Notes: generated by a model from the sequence alone, not told the origin. A DNA stretch of 64,000 bases from Synechococcus sp. WH 8016 (GCF_000230675.1 NZ_AGIK01000001.1:310001-374000); one strand, 5' to 3'; shown: positions 8,076-16,902, counted from the stretch's first letter. Numbers and translations are program-made.

Positions 8076-8454
8076 GCTTGATATTGATGATATCGTATTC
8101 GTATTGATCGCTACAAAGAAAGGCTAGCTGTGCTTCCCAGCCTGAACTCTCATCCGGAACTTTCCATTCTTTTTTGCCTATTGGTCTGTGCAACTTTCTT
8201 TTGCAATCAACTTCATAGTCGTAAACCGGAGAATATTCTTCTTCTCTTGATGTTGGATGTATAGATGTTCCACTGTACTGAATGATGCCATTATCGATCG
8301 TATTTAGTTTGATCCAGCTGCAAAACCAATGGCATTCGATTAGGCACCACCCTTCCCAGCATGTTTTTTCAGTATCAGCAAAATGTACATCTTTAGATAG
8401 TGCAGGAGCCACAAATTAGCTCGACAGAGCTAAGCCGATTATCGTTGTTTTCAA
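8062..8454 (-). pseudogene. Secreted protein gene with a stop codon inside its signal peptide
   Basis: From the GTG at 8412 the frame gives 116 residues with several Cys and Trp (CWEGWCLIECHWFC) and no known family. Reading further upstream in the same frame, a TTG at 8454 preceded by AGGGGA begins LLKTTIIGLALSS, then TAA (8416-8418), then FVAPALSKDV. Together these form a near-perfect signal peptide with one nonsense codon. Either this is a recent pseudogene or the protein is made from the GTG without a signal, which is unlikely for such a Cys-rich sequence. The alternative is a sequencing error at that base. The product is unknown. Confidence 0.55.
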
Positions 8455-8580
8455 TAGTCCCCTGCTTCTAGCCACAATTCTATATTGCGCATCCACTAGT
8501 CAAGATCATCTAGTACACGAGCCGAGTTCCCCAGGATCTGGGTGAGTTTTGATTCGTTATGACTTTTTAGATTTTTTAAA

Positions 8581-8787
8581 TCAACCACGCCATGTTGGAT
8601 GTCCATCACTTACAAGAACTCCCCGATTACGCCATAGAGCTTCAGGTGATACCTGAATACCATGTTGAGAGGCTAATTGTGCTGCAGAGGAACTGGTAGG
8701 AGTCAAACGCATTTGAGCAGCAAAGCTCTCATCCTCCTTGAGCAATGCTTTAAGGGCCACAAGTGAGTCACTGGTTTGCGAAGTCAT
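8581..8787 (-). CDS. Nif11-like small peptide
   Basis: 68 residues. The pattern SLVALKALLKEDESFAAQMR followed by a small-residue loop, SSAAQLASQHGIQVSPEAL, matches the Nif11 leader fold: helix, 'x-A-x-x-A-x-x-x-G-(F/I)-x-(F/V)-(S/T)' and helix start. Nif11-type peptides in marine Synechococcus can be leaders of ribosomal peptide natural products. This one has only about 18 residues after the leader region (WRNRGVLVSDGHPTWRG), with no Cys, so it is not a lanthipeptide substrate. AAGGGA lies 6 bases before the ATG. There is no modification enzyme nearby. A decayed relative lies at 56055-56220. Confidence 0.65.
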   Translation of the reverse strand: MTSQTSDSLVALKALLKEDESFAAQMRLTPTSSSAAQLASQHGIQVSPEALWRNRGVLVSDGHPTWRG

Positions 8788-9211
8788 GATTATTCCCTTT
8801 CATATGCCTGAATTTTAGTTTTGTTAATCAATTATGGCATGAGTGCAATTACTGATCTTGCTTTTAACAATGGCTTGGTATGACTAGGTTTATCTGCTCA
8901 GTGATTCAATCTTTCAATATTCTAAGCCTGACTGCATAATTTTCGTGGCCTTGAGTCTTTTCAGAAGAATTAATGATTCAATCTTTATCACCTAATCGGA
9001 GAGTATGACCTGAATGAATCTTTTGATTGACTGCCTAATAGTTTTTATTTTTTCTGGTTGAAATCTAGTTTTTAGGCTACTTGCTGTTTGTCTTTTGCAT
9101 CTATGATGCGTGAGATGGTGATCGGCTTGTTGACTGATTGTCGATAATCCCATTGAAGCTGCTGTGCATATTTCGATCACTTCCCCCATTTTATTATGTT
9201 GTTGTTCTGTT
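8788..9211. other. Gene-poor intergenic stretch
   Basis: No supportable gene. A 65-codon minus-strand frame at 8992-9189 lacks any family signature. The stretch is AT-rich and presumably holds the promoter of the Nif11-like gene. Confidence 0.5.
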
Positions 9212-9988
9212 TCAGCTTTTGTGTTGAATCATGAAACCGCCATCAACGAGCAACATCGATCCAGTCACAAAGCTTGCCTGATCAGACAGTAACCAGACCA
9301 CGGCATTGGCGACATCGGTTGGTTCGGCCATTCGCCCCAGGGCGTGGAGTTGTTTGGCCTGATCACGTAGTTGATCAGGATGATCACTGATGGCCAGAGC
9401 TTGATGGGTGAAACCACCATTCACCCATCCAGGCGCGACGTTATTAACCCGAATGCCACGACTGGCTAGTTCCCCTGCTGCTGCGTAGGTGAAACTCAAC
9501 ACAGCTCCTTTGGAGGTGGTGTACGCACCTCCATCATTGGAGCCAATGAACGCAGAAACGCTCCCAAGGGTGACGATGGCACCTTTGCTGTTTTCTAGGT
9601 AAGGAATAGCAGCGCGTACCGCATGCATGGTGCCGTCCACATTCACCGCCATCACGGAACTCCAGTCTTCTTCACCCTGGGTCGTGATACCCCCCGTTCT
9701 TAAGACTCCTGCTGCTGTGACGAGCCCATGCAACGGTCCGAGCTGTTCAACAGCCTGGGCGGTGACGGCATCAACATCGTTTCGGTCGCGTACATCGATT
9801 CTGAATGCCGTGGCTTTTCCCCCCTTGCGTTGGATGGCATCAGCAACCTTTTTGGCAGCGCATTCATTGATGTCACAAACAGCTACCGCGGCACCTGCTT
9901 GTGCCGATTCCATGGCTATGGCACTTCCGATCGCTCCCCCTCCACCGGTCACCATCACAAGGCCACCGTTGAGGTCAATATGTTTCAT
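9212..9988 (-). CDS. Short-chain dehydrogenase/reductase
   Basis: 258 residues, a typical classical SDR. The cofactor motif TGGGGAIGSAIA is at residues 14-25, and DIN follows beta-2 (Asp there usually favours NAD over NADP). AAG (about 93) matches the NAG position. Catalytic Ser is in GSVSAF (about 142), and YTTSK (about 156-160) supplies Tyr and Lys. The C-terminus WLLSDQASFVTGSMLLVDGG is the usual family ending. The substrate cannot be read from sequence; the FabG-like or sugar/alcohol dehydrogenase branch is likely. It stands alone on the minus strand with no operon partner. Confidence 0.9.
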   Translation of the reverse strand: MKHIDLNGGLVMVTGGGGAIGSAIAMESAQAGAAVAVCDINECAAKKVADAIQRKGGKATAFRIDVRDRNDVDAVTAQAVEQLGPLHGLVTAAGVLRTGGITTQGEEDWSSVMAVNVDGTMHAVRAAIPYLENSKGAIVTLGSVSAFIGSNDGGAYTTSKGAVLSFTYAAAGELASRGIRVNNVAPGWVNGGFTHQALAISDHPDQLRDQAKQLHALGRMAEPTDVANAVVWLLSDQASFVTGSMLLVDGGFMIQHKS

Positions 9989-10222
9989 TGATTAATTGTG
10001 CATCGTTGCCATGGTTGTGGCAGAGGCTCCTTTTCCCCTTTTTGCAGCTGTCTACAGAGACCCTGGCAAGGGATGTCAAGGTCACAGTATGAAATGCACA
10101 CATTTGTTGCCTCGGGTGCAAATCAACTGTGAGTTTTGATACCAGGACAATTAATCGTCATATTCATTTAATCCGTTCGATGGAATGTACAGTTAATATC
10201 TAATTGTTCTTGTTGACTCATC

Positions 10223-10417
10223 ATGACGGACATCACCGATAAGTACGAAAAGTTCAAAGTTCCCTACAGCACGAACGAAAAGCATTCTGCTGACGAGTTT
10301 GATCCCAAGGAAAATGGTGGCTTAGACAATCCAGCTAATCGTCACAAAGACAAAGTGTTGGATGATATCTGTGATACCCACCCCGGTTCACCCATGTGCA
10401 AAGTGTTCGATTGCTGA
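10223..10417 (+). CDS. CP12-like small protein (C-terminal half only)
   Basis: 64 residues. The charged N-terminal two thirds are unremarkable and predicted disordered. The C-terminus KVLDDICDTHPGSPMCKVFD closely follows the C-terminal loop of CP12 (L-[DE]-x-x-C-D-x-x-P-x(4)-C-[RK]-V-[YF]-D). That loop, via its redox-controlled disulphide, enters the active site of GAPDH in Calvin-cycle regulation. The central AWD_VEEL helix and the N-terminal Cys pair that bind phosphoribulokinase are absent. An extra final Cys ends the chain. A GAPDH-binding or redox-sensing role is an inference from this motif. A strong terminator follows at 10453. Confidence 0.6.
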   Translation: MTDITDKYEKFKVPYSTNEKHSADEFDPKENGGLDNPANRHKDKVLDDICDTHPGSPMCKVFDC

Positions 10418-10452
10418 TCAACTTCAGCTGATTCATCGAGTTTAAACAAGGC

Positions 10453-10493
10453 GCTGCGAGGCAAGAGATGATCTTTAGCTTCGCAGCTTTTTT
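10453..10493 (+). terminator. Terminator after the CP12-like gene
   Basis: GCTGCGA (10453-10459) pairs with TCGCAGC (10481-10487), followed by six T residues. The 21-base loop can fold further. The 295 bases from here to the next gene contain no supportable coding region. Confidence 0.85.
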
Positions 10494-10788
10494 ATGGCCA
10501 AAACGTTGTTTTATTCACCTGATTTGATGATTTGTTGATCGTGCACGATTGCTGCGTTGTCATAGGTCCGTCTTGGTTGATCCTGGTTTCCTTTTCTGGC
10601 ATCGAGGAAAGCATGCCGGCGCTGGCTCCTACAGCCGTTTGCCTTTGAGCTCTCTCGACTTTGAGCTCTTGATGTTGAGATCAGCGCCCTGATGAGCCTT
10701 GGCTCTTTAGGTTTTCTTTACATTTCGCTATCCAGGGTGGCATTTATTTTTTGTTTGGGTTAGAGCTGTAGAAGATAGGGCTGAAATC

Positions 10789-11085
10789 ATGAGTTATGAA
10801 GCTAAGGAGCGCACGCCATTTCCCTATGGCCAGGTTGCTTATCCAGCTTTTCTTGGTGTAAAGCCCGGTGACTACATCATTGTTAAAGGGGAAAACCAAG
10901 TACAACTCAAGAAGGATCACAGCTGGTGGATGGGACAGGTTGTTTCTTGTAAAGCTGAAGCTAGAGATCCCAGTGGAGAGCGTGTGATTCAAGTTGTGGA
11001 TGTTGATGACGAGAAAATCAGCTGGGTCAATGTGGATGAAATATCACATGTGTTGTATGGGCTAGATGGTTTGTCAAATGATTAA
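10789..11085 (+). CDS. DUF3104 family protein
   Basis: 98 residues. The pattern KPGDYIIVKG, SWWMGQVVSCKAEARDPSGERVIQVVDVDDEKISWVNVDEISHVL matches DUF3104, a small beta-rich family largely confined to marine picocyanobacteria. Members occur in several copies per genome; function is unknown. The KPGDYI..WMGQV..VDVD segment looks SH3/Tudor-like, but that is only a shape impression. No signal peptide, so cytoplasmic. It stands alone. Confidence 0.8.
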   Translation: MSYEAKERTPFPYGQVAYPAFLGVKPGDYIIVKGENQVQLKKDHSWWMGQVVSCKAEARDPSGERVIQVVDVDDEKISWVNVDEISHVLYGLDGLSND

Positions 11086-11166
11086 ATAGCCTGCTGCTTC
11101 GAAGCTTGATGTTCAACGTTCCCCTTATCTATAACCATATTTTTTAAAAGTAGGAGTGCTCTCTAT

Positions 11167-11400
11167 TTACACATAGCGAGTCATGAATTCTGATAGTGTG
11201 ATGCCTTCTTTCTTTGATGAATTACAGCAATCTCTGAAAAGCTCGTCATCAGTTTCTGTGCGGGCAAGGTCTCGAAATTGTTCTAAGCTCAGCTGATTGT
11301 GATCAGGGCTACTCTCCCGCATTGAATTCCATTTGGCGCAGAGTGAATCGACCATCTCTTTTCTTGAATAGGGAAGGTTGATCTTCTTCTGTTTTGCCAA
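11167..11400 (-). CDS. Hypothetical small protein
   Basis: 77 residues from a TTG codon; charged, with Cys at the C-terminal third (RDCCNSS) and an overall helical look (SRKEMVDSLCAKWNSM, SLEQFRDLARTETDDELF). I do not recognise it. Codon use and amphipathic pattern look protein-like, but the non-ATG start and lack of a strong ribosome-binding site lower confidence. Confidence 0.45.
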   Translation of the reverse strand: MAKQKKINLPYSRKEMVDSLCAKWNSMRESSPDHNQLSLEQFRDLARTETDDELFRDCCNSSKKEGITLSEFMTRYV

Positions 11401-11512
11401 ATGGATGCGACTCCAGTTCTTGTCTAAACTATAGTGACCAGAAGGATTTTTGACAATAGTCTCTGGCGGAGAGGCTTTTTCGCTTTTGATATTTTATTGT
11501 GTTGCATAATTG

Positions 11513-11550
11513 CATTGAAAGCAAGTAATCAGTACTGCTTGCTTTCAATG
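11513..11550. repeat. Perfect 13-bp inverted repeat
   Basis: CATTGAAAGCAAG (11513-11525) and CTTGCTTTCAATG (11538-11550) are exact inverted copies around a 12-base loop. It lies between two minus-strand genes in AT-rich DNA. Only a poor T tract (TCCTTTATTATTTT) follows on the plus strand, so it is not a classical terminator. Confidence 0.8.
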
Positions 11551-11677
11551 TCCTTTATTATTTTAGGCTGAAAATGGTTTAAATCGAAGTCTATTCAACG
11601 CCATGTATCTATTAAAAGTTGTCTTTGCAAGTTCACTTGGCGACTGATTGCCGCGCCAATCGCCAAGATGGCATTGG

Positions 11678-11881
11678 CTAACTGGCCAGTGTTTGGCAAG
11701 ACTGGACATCGCCGTTCATCCGTGATCGCCATCTGCGTAGTTCATGGTGATCAAGCATGGCTCGACGAGATTTCTCTGCATGAGCTAAGCGTTGAATCAA
11801 TGCATGGGTGTCATGGGTAGAAAGCTCACCGTCTGAATCCCACTTCATGCAGAAAACGCCTTTTTTGGAAGTGTTGCCCAT
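11678..11881 (-). CDS. Hypothetical small protein
   Basis: From the ATG at 11881 (AGAGG 8 bases upstream) it encodes 67 residues: MGNTSKKGVFCMKWDSDGEL followed by a helical, His/Arg-rich part (HDTHALIQRLAHAEKSRRAM, DHHELRRWRSRM). No family recognised. Upstream in-frame codons add an implausible N-terminus, so the shorter start is preferred. Located between accessory DNA and the dnaK core block. Confidence 0.5.
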   Translation of the reverse strand: MGNTSKKGVFCMKWDSDGELSTHDTHALIQRLAHAEKSRRAMLDHHELRRWRSRMNGDVQSCQTLAS

Positions 11882-12038
11882 TGCGTTTGCCTCTTTCGTT
11901 CTGTCACGGTATGCGCACATAAAGCCTTTGCTATGGAGCAAACCTTAAGAAGTCTCGATTGCGACGCCTGCGACCGGCAGGTCTCTGCGCCGTTCTTGGG
12001 AGTGGTGTTTTGCTTCTTGCTCTTCTCGTCGATGCGAC

Positions 12039-12065
12039 GCAGGGAGGCCTTTTGGGCCTCCCTGC
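12039..12065 (-). terminator. Strong hairpin downstream of dnaK
   Basis: An exact 11-bp stem (GCAGGGAGGCC / GGCCTCCCTGC) with a 5-base loop lies 32 bases past the dnaK stop. No U tract follows, so it may protect the transcript end rather than terminate by itself. Confidence 0.55.
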
Positions 12066-12096
12066 AGCACGATGTTCCCGATCAAACGATCGATCT

Positions 12097-13977
12097 TTAC
12101 CGAGGTGACTCGACAAATTCAGCATCGATCACATCATCGTTCTCACTGTTTGGTTGTGAGGTTTCAGGCGCTTCTTCCTGCTGCGAGTACAGGGAGGCCC
12201 CCATTTCCATCAGCGCAGTTTTCACTCCATCAAGGCGTTCCTTGATGAGCGCTGTGTTCTCTGTTTTAAGGGTTTCTTTGAGTTCCGAGAGCACCAACTC
12301 CACTTTGGTTTTGGCCTCGGCTGAGATCTTGCCTTCTAATTCCAGCAGTTGCTTTTCTGCCTTGTAAATCACGGATTCCGCTTCGTTCTTGGTGTCGATC
12401 GCTTCTCGCTTTTGCTGATCCGAGTCAGCGTGTGCTTCTGCATCCTTCACCATCCGATCCACTTCGTCCTCGCTGAGGGTTGAGGCACCACTGATGGTGA
12501 TCGATTGTTCTTTCCCTGAGCCTTTGTCTTTTGCTGTGACACTCAAGATTCCATTGGCATCAATGTCAAAAGCCACCTCCACTTGAGGAACACCACGAGG
12601 CGCAGCAGGGATCCCATCTAATCGGAAGGTTCCAAGGCTCTTGTTATCAGACACCATCTGTCGCTCTCCTTGGAGAATGTGAATCTCCACGGAGGTTTGG
12701 CCATCCATGGCGGTGGAATAGATCTCGGTTTTGTTTGTTGGAATGGTTGTGTTCCTCGGAACCATCACATTCACCACACTGCCCATGGTTTCCACTCCCA
12801 AGGAAAGAGGTGTGACATCCAATAAAAGGATGTCTTTCACTTCACCTGAGAGAACACCCCCCTGCACAGCAGCACCGATGGCAACCACCTCATCAGGATT
12901 CACGGTTTGATTGGGATCTTGACCCGTTGCCGCTTTGACCAGCTCCAACACGGCAGGAATGCGTGAACTGCCGCCCACCATCACCACTTCACTGAGGTCA
13001 TGAGCTGAGAGTTTGGCGTCCTTGATCGCCTGTTGAACTGGTTTCTTACAACGATCAATCAAGTCAGAAGATAACTCCTCAAATTTGGCTCGGGTCACTG
13101 TCAGCGTCAGATGCTTGGGACCATCAGCCGTTGCCGTGATGAAGGGGAGATTCACTTCGCTCTGTGTGGAGGCGGAGAGTTCAATCTTTGTTTTTTCTGC
13201 CGCTTCCGTGAGGCGTTGCAGGGCTTGCGAATCCTTCCTTAAATCAATCCCTTCCTCCTTTTGGAAGGTTTCAGCCATGTAATCAACAAGCACTTTGTCG
13301 AAGTTGTCACCTCCAAGATGGGCATCACCACAGGTGCTGATCACTTCGAAAACACCATCTCCTACCTCCAGGATGGAGACATCAAACGTTCCACCTCCCA
13401 AGTCAAAGACCAGGATCTTTTCTGCATCCTTCTTATCCAAACCGTAAGCCAGCGCTGCTGCTGTGGGTTCGTTGATAATCCTCAGGACTTCTAGGCCAGC
13501 AATTTTGCCAGCATCTTTAGTGGCTTGTCGCTGGGAGTCATTGAAGTAGGCGGGAACAGTCACCACCGCTTGAGTCACGGTTTGACCCAAATATTTCGAG
13601 GCATCATCGGCCAGCTTCCTAAGCACACTGGCGCTGATTTCCTCTGGTGAGAAGGATTTCTCCATCCATGATGATCGGATTTTGATCTTGCTTCCTACCG
13701 ATTCAACGGTGTATGGAACGTCTTTGGTTTCATCTGTCACCTCATCCGTGCGCCTGCCAAGGAAGCGTTTGACAGATCCAAATGTGTTGTCTGCATTCAT
13801 CACCGCTTGGCGTTTGGCGATCTGTCCAACGAGCTGGTCCTTGCCCTTGGTGTAGGCAACCACAGAGGGGGTGGTCCGAAACCCTTCTGCATTTGCGATC
13901 ACGGTGGGGTTTCCCCCTTCCATTACGGCGACACAGCTGTTGGTTGTGCCTAAGTCAATGCCAATTACTTTAGCCAT
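12097..13977 (-). CDS. dnaK: Hsp70 chaperone DnaK
   Basis: 626 residues. The ATPase domain spans about 1-380, with signature motifs [42 protein letters not shown] and [15 protein letters not shown]. The substrate-binding domain begins near 390 ([16 protein letters not shown], then RNTTIPTNK). The helical lid ends in [14 protein letters not shown]. It refolds proteins in an ATP cycle with J-proteins and GrpE; neither partner gene is adjacent. Cyanobacteria carry several DnaK paralogues. The end resembles the canonical cytosolic/thylakoid forms, but I cannot tell DnaK1 from DnaK2. No CIRCE element was seen upstream. Confidence 0.97.
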   Translation of the reverse strand: MAKVIGIDLGTTNSCVAVMEGGNPTVIANAEGFRTTPSVVAYTKGKDQLVGQIAKRQAVMNADNTFGSVKRFLGRRTDEVTDETKDVPYTVESVGSKIKIRSSWMEKSFSPEEISASVLRKLADDASKYLGQTVTQAVVTVPAYFNDSQRQATKDAGKIAGLEVLRIINEPTAAALAYGLDKKDAEKILVFDLGGGTFDVSILEVGDGVFEVISTCGDAHLGGDNFDKVLVDYMAETFQKEEGIDLRKDSQALQRLTEAAEKTKIELSASTQSEVNLPFITATADGPKHLTLTVTRAKFEELSSDLIDRCKKPVQQAIKDAKLSAHDLSEVVMVGGSSRIPAVLELVKAATGQDPNQTVNPDEVVAIGAAVQGGVLSGEVKDILLLDVTPLSLGVETMGSVVNVMVPRNTTIPTNKTEIYSTAMDGQTSVEIHILQGERQMVSDNKSLGTFRLDGIPAAPRGVPQVEVAFDIDANGILSVTAKDKGSGKEQSITISGASTLSEDEVDRMVKDAEAHADSDQQKREAIDTKNEAESVIYKAEKQLLELEGKISAEAKTKVELVLSELKETLKTENTALIKERLDGVKTALMEMGASLYSQQEEAPETSQPNSENDDVIDAEFVESPR

Positions 13978-14187
13978 TTGTTTTTATTGATTGAATCTAT
14001 TTTTGTGGATAACTCTTCCAAACAAGGAGCGAGTAAACCCAACCAATGAGGTGGGTTTCCCCCCAAATTCATCCTTTTGGTTCGGTTGAAGTACGGTTTA
14101 TACGACTTCTTTATTCTGTCTCTTTGATTCGCATGTCCAAGGGAAAGTGTGTGCCTTGTTTCTCTCGAATTCAGGTTCGAAACGTGT

Positions 14188-14955
14188 CTAGTTTTCTTGT
14201 GGTATCGCGGTTATCAGTTGCTCTTCTAACAACATGTTGAACTCAAATAATTGTTCGTCACTGAGTTGTTGCCTTGATGAGGCCCCTAGTTTTGACTGCA
14301 GGAACGTCTTTGCACGTTCTTGATCCCATTTCAATGTCGTGAGCATTTCGTCGCCTTGCGCGATTAAGTCGCTTCTGCGTAACGGAGTTGGTGATGAACT
14401 GGCATCCGCACCGGTTTCAATGCTTTTAAGCTTATTGAGAAAGGAAACGAGATCGCTATATCTCGTTAATTTGTGCCTGCTTCCATGGCCATAGGCTCGC
14501 TCCAAATAAATCTTTTCCTGATCCCGGGTCCAGCCAATTCGTTTTAGTTGTAGATCGATGGCTGTTAGTTCTTCGCTCCAATCCTCTGGGTCCGTGGGAG
14601 CTTCGCTTGGTTCAGGAGTGGAGACGGCCTGAGCCTCATTGTTTTGAAAGGGGATTGGAGACGCTGTGTTGGCTGGATTGGTCTCACGACTGCCTGGATC
14701 TTTGGCTGGTTTTGCTGGTTGAACCTGGGGGTCACCCTGCTGTTTGATGGCTGGCTGCGGGTTTCGCTTCGGCTCAGAGCTCACCCTCCCTTTCAGATTG
14801 CGTTCCTCTAATCGCTGTCGAGCTCTGTCCTCTGCCTCCTCAGCATCGGCTCCCTCTCCTAGCGCGCTACCGAGATCTCGTTCTCCATCGAAGCCGCTGA
14901 CACGCACCACACATCGATTGCTATCGATGTGGCAAATCTCCACCTTTGTTTTCAT
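14188..14955 (-). CDS. Conserved cyanobacterial protein with two copies of a helical module
   Basis: 255 residues. The N-terminal 55 residues form a small beta/alpha unit (VEICHIDSNRCVVRVSGF, then an Ala/Glu-rich helix). Residues about 56-120 are a Pro/Gln/Lys-rich, probably disordered linker. The C-terminal half contains the same module twice: W-x-x-D-Q-E-x(4)-Y/F-L-x(4)-G-x-x-S-R-x-x-L-x(4)-L-x-x-F-x-x-L (near 142-178 and 211-250). I know of no function; the fold suggests a protein-protein adaptor. It is read toward dnaK with 210 bases between, and divergently from the TerC gene. Confidence 0.75.
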   Translation of the reverse strand: MKTKVEICHIDSNRCVVRVSGFDGERDLGSALGEGADAEEAEDRARQRLEERNLKGRVSSEPKRNPQPAIKQQGDPQVQPAKPAKDPGSRETNPANTASPIPFQNNEAQAVSTPEPSEAPTDPEDWSEELTAIDLQLKRIGWTRDQEKIYLERAYGHGSRHKLTRYSDLVSFLNKLKSIETGADASSSPTPLRRSDLIAQGDEMLTTLKWDQERAKTFLQSKLGASSRQQLSDEQLFEFNMLLEEQLITAIPQEN

Positions 14956-14992
14956 GCCTCTGGAGGGGGTTAACCATTTCTAAGCTGTTGGG

Positions 14993-15715
14993 ATGGATTC
15001 AGCTGCCTTAACGTCCCTCACGCCTGTTCTCGACGGTGTAGATCGATGGGCTGAGCTCTTGCCTCTTCTTCCAGTGCTTGTGGCCTTGGAACTGGTGCTC
15101 TCCGCTGACAATGCGATCGCTTTAGCTGCTGTCGCTCGCAAGCAACATGACCCAATCAAGGAAAAGAAGGCCCTTGACCTTGGTATATCCATTGCTTTTT
15201 TCCTCAGGGTTGGCCTGATTTTGTTGGCTCAGTGGGTGTTGGCATTCAAGCCATTGCAACTCCTTGCGGGTGTTTATCTTCTCTGGCTTTTCCTATCCCA
15301 TCTTTGGTTCAAGCCATCAGACACCGAGAGTTCTTCTGGATCCTCAGGGCAAGCACCCTCGATCTCTTTTGCGCGAACGATTGTTGCCCTAGCTTTAACG
15401 GATCTCGCCTTTTCTGTTGATAGTGTTGCTGCCGCTGTCGCGATTAGCGATCAACTGATTCTTGTGATTACTGGGGCCTTTATCGGAGTTGTGGCACTGA
15501 GATTTACCTCGGGTTTGTTTATTCGCTGGCTCGATATCTATACCCGTCTAGAGACGGCTGGTTATCTTGCGGTTGGTTTAGTGGGAGTCAAACTGATTGG
15601 AACGCTGGTCGTTTCGGACTTGCATCCACCTGCATGGTGGACCCTACTCACTGTTGCCTTGCTAATGATTTGGGGCTTTTCTGAGCGCAAAGAGCCCCTA
15701 GGTGGAGAGGCTTGA
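14993..15715 (+). CDS. TerC family membrane protein
   Basis: 240 residues with about seven membrane helices. Two acidic membrane motifs define the family: ELVLSADNAIALAAV (about residue 31) and LTDLAFSVDSVAAA (about 135). TerC-type proteins are linked to metal homeostasis (manganese export during metalation of secreted proteins in Bacillus) and, in plastids, to thylakoid assembly. The cyanobacterial protein is probably a cation transporter of this kind; the substrate is inferred. The next gene starts 5 bases downstream and is probably co-transcribed. Confidence 0.85.
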   Translation: MDSAALTSLTPVLDGVDRWAELLPLLPVLVALELVLSADNAIALAAVARKQHDPIKEKKALDLGISIAFFLRVGLILLAQWVLAFKPLQLLAGVYLLWLFLSHLWFKPSDTESSSGSSGQAPSISFARTIVALALTDLAFSVDSVAAAVAISDQLILVITGAFIGVVALRFTSGLFIRWLDIYTRLETAGYLAVGLVGVKLIGTLVVSDLHPPAWWTLLTVALLMIWGFSERKEPLGGEA

Positions 15716-15719
15716 TCCA

Positions 15720-16058
15720 ATGCTTGTTGAATTACGTCAGGCTGCTACGCAGGTTTTGCTCGATCGCATGGAGTTGACTGATCCTCCAATGCCGGGGCAA
15801 TGGTTTACTCATGATCAGCACAGCTATCTCGTGATTCAACGCAGACATCGCTATAAATTGTATTCAGGTCGTTATGAACTGTCTTCGATTGTTCTCCTTG
15901 TTAAATGTCAAAAGCAGCCCGCTGATGCACGGTTTGTTGGTCATGGTTGGGTGATTGGAGATGCTGAGTGCCGCTTCAATGCTTTGAGCCCTTTGCTTCG
16001 CTGTGCAGTATTGCCCGATGGACCTTGTGATCGTTGTGTTCACCGGGAAGTTCGCTGA
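15720..16058 (+). CDS. DUF6464-like conserved protein
   Basis: About 112 residues from the ATG at 15720, chosen because GGAGAGG lies just upstream; an in-frame GTG at 15702 would overlap the terC end. The C-terminus CRFNALSPLLRCAVLPDGPCDRCVHRE has the N-x-x-S-P-x-x-R-C-A-x-x-P-x-G-P-C-x-x-C pattern of a cyanobacterial family I recall as DUF6464. Its Cys residues may bind metal. Function unknown. The stop overlaps the start of the next gene (ATGA), so the two are translationally coupled. Confidence 0.7.
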   Translation: MLVELRQAATQVLLDRMELTDPPMPGQWFTHDQHSYLVIQRRHRYKLYSGRYELSSIVLLVKCQKQPADARFVGHGWVIGDAECRFNALSPLLRCAVLPDGPCDRCVHREVR

Positions 16059-16552
16059 TGACATCCCTCCGTTGGCATTCAGCTGTTCTGCTCGCTGGGC
16101 ATGGAGTGGCCTCAGGCCAAGCTTTGGATCGCGCTGAACCACGCCTGTCTCCTTACCCGAAAGGCACGATTGCGATGCAAACTCCGTTTTTTGCGGCGTT
16201 AGGTCTTGATCTATCTCCTTATTGGCCTGGAACACTCAACCTTTCGTTTTCTCCTGCTGAGCTACAGCTCACCAATGCAGATTATTTGTTTCCTGATCTG
16301 GAATGGACCGATTTGCATCCGCCTGAAACCTTTTCCTTTTGGAAGGTTCGACTGCGTTCTGTAGGACTTTTAGATTTTGATGTTCCAGGGTTGGTTTACC
16401 GGCCTCATCCAGAAACAAAGATAAGGCATTGGCAAAACACGTCCGTTCTTGAGATTCTTGCTCCTTATCTTGATGGTGTTTGTTTGGGTCAACGCCTTGA
16501 GATTGGTGTAAATCCTGACGCAATAAAAGTATTGGACTCTTCGTTGTCGTGA
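16058..16552 (+). CDS. Conserved protein resembling the CTP-dependent riboflavin kinase fold
   Basis: 164 residues from the ATG that overlaps the preceding stop. The pattern GHGVASGQAL...YPKGTIAMQTPFFAALGLDLSPYWPGTLNLSF recalls the small beta-barrel domain of archaeal CTP-dependent riboflavin kinases (G-x-G-x-A-S-G ... G-T-L-N-L). I cannot confirm the nucleotide-binding residues, and cyanobacteria already have a standard RibF, so the enzymatic assignment is tentative. No signal peptide or membrane helix. Confidence 0.6.
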   Translation: MTSLRWHSAVLLAGHGVASGQALDRAEPRLSPYPKGTIAMQTPFFAALGLDLSPYWPGTLNLSFSPAELQLTNADYLFPDLEWTDLHPPETFSFWKVRLRSVGLLDFDVPGLVYRPHPETKIRHWQNTSVLEILAPYLDGVCLGQRLEIGVNPDAIKVLDSSLS

Positions 16553-16689
16553 TTGGTTGTCTGTTTTTTGAGGGTTGGTTGTTGGTCGCCTTTTCTTTTA
16601 TCTTTCGGTTAGTTGTGCTTGCTGCCCGTTTGTTGAATCTCCCCCTTTGTTTAAATTTGGCAGATCCTCAAGCTTGCGGGTAAAACTTG

Positions 16690-16902
16690 ATGACGGATGC
16701 TGAACGGATAAAAACTCGCTCAGTGCTGCTTGAATTTTTGAAATTCAGGGTGTTAGCCGCAGGCCAGCAGTTTTTTGATGGCACGGCCTCGGATCATCGG
16801 CGGCAGTGGTTGGCTTTGGTGCACCCGCAAGCGCTTGCCCTCTCAGATGAGGATCTGGAGCAGATCTGGAATCAGGCTCGTTCGCTCTATACGGAGGGTT
16901 GA
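16690..16902 (+). CDS. Conserved small hypothetical protein
   Basis: 70 residues, mostly helical: SVLLEFLKFRVLAAGQQFFDG, HRRQWLALVHPQALALSDEDLEQIWNQAR. No named family known to me; similar short ORFs occur in marine cyanobacteria. It ends shortly before the helicase gene and may share its transcript. Confidence 0.6.
   Translation: MTDAERIKTRSVLLEFLKFRVLAAGQQFFDGTASDHRRQWLALVHPQALALSDEDLEQIWNQARSLYTEG

Noticed and set aside
8992-9189. 65-codon minus-strand frame before the SDR gene
   Set aside because: No ribosome-binding site, no recognisable pattern; chance frame in intergenic DNA.
14046-14240. 64-codon plus-strand frame upstream of dnaK
   Set aside because: Overlaps the dnaK promoter region and the 3' end of the opposite gene; Cys/Val/Ser-rich chance composition.
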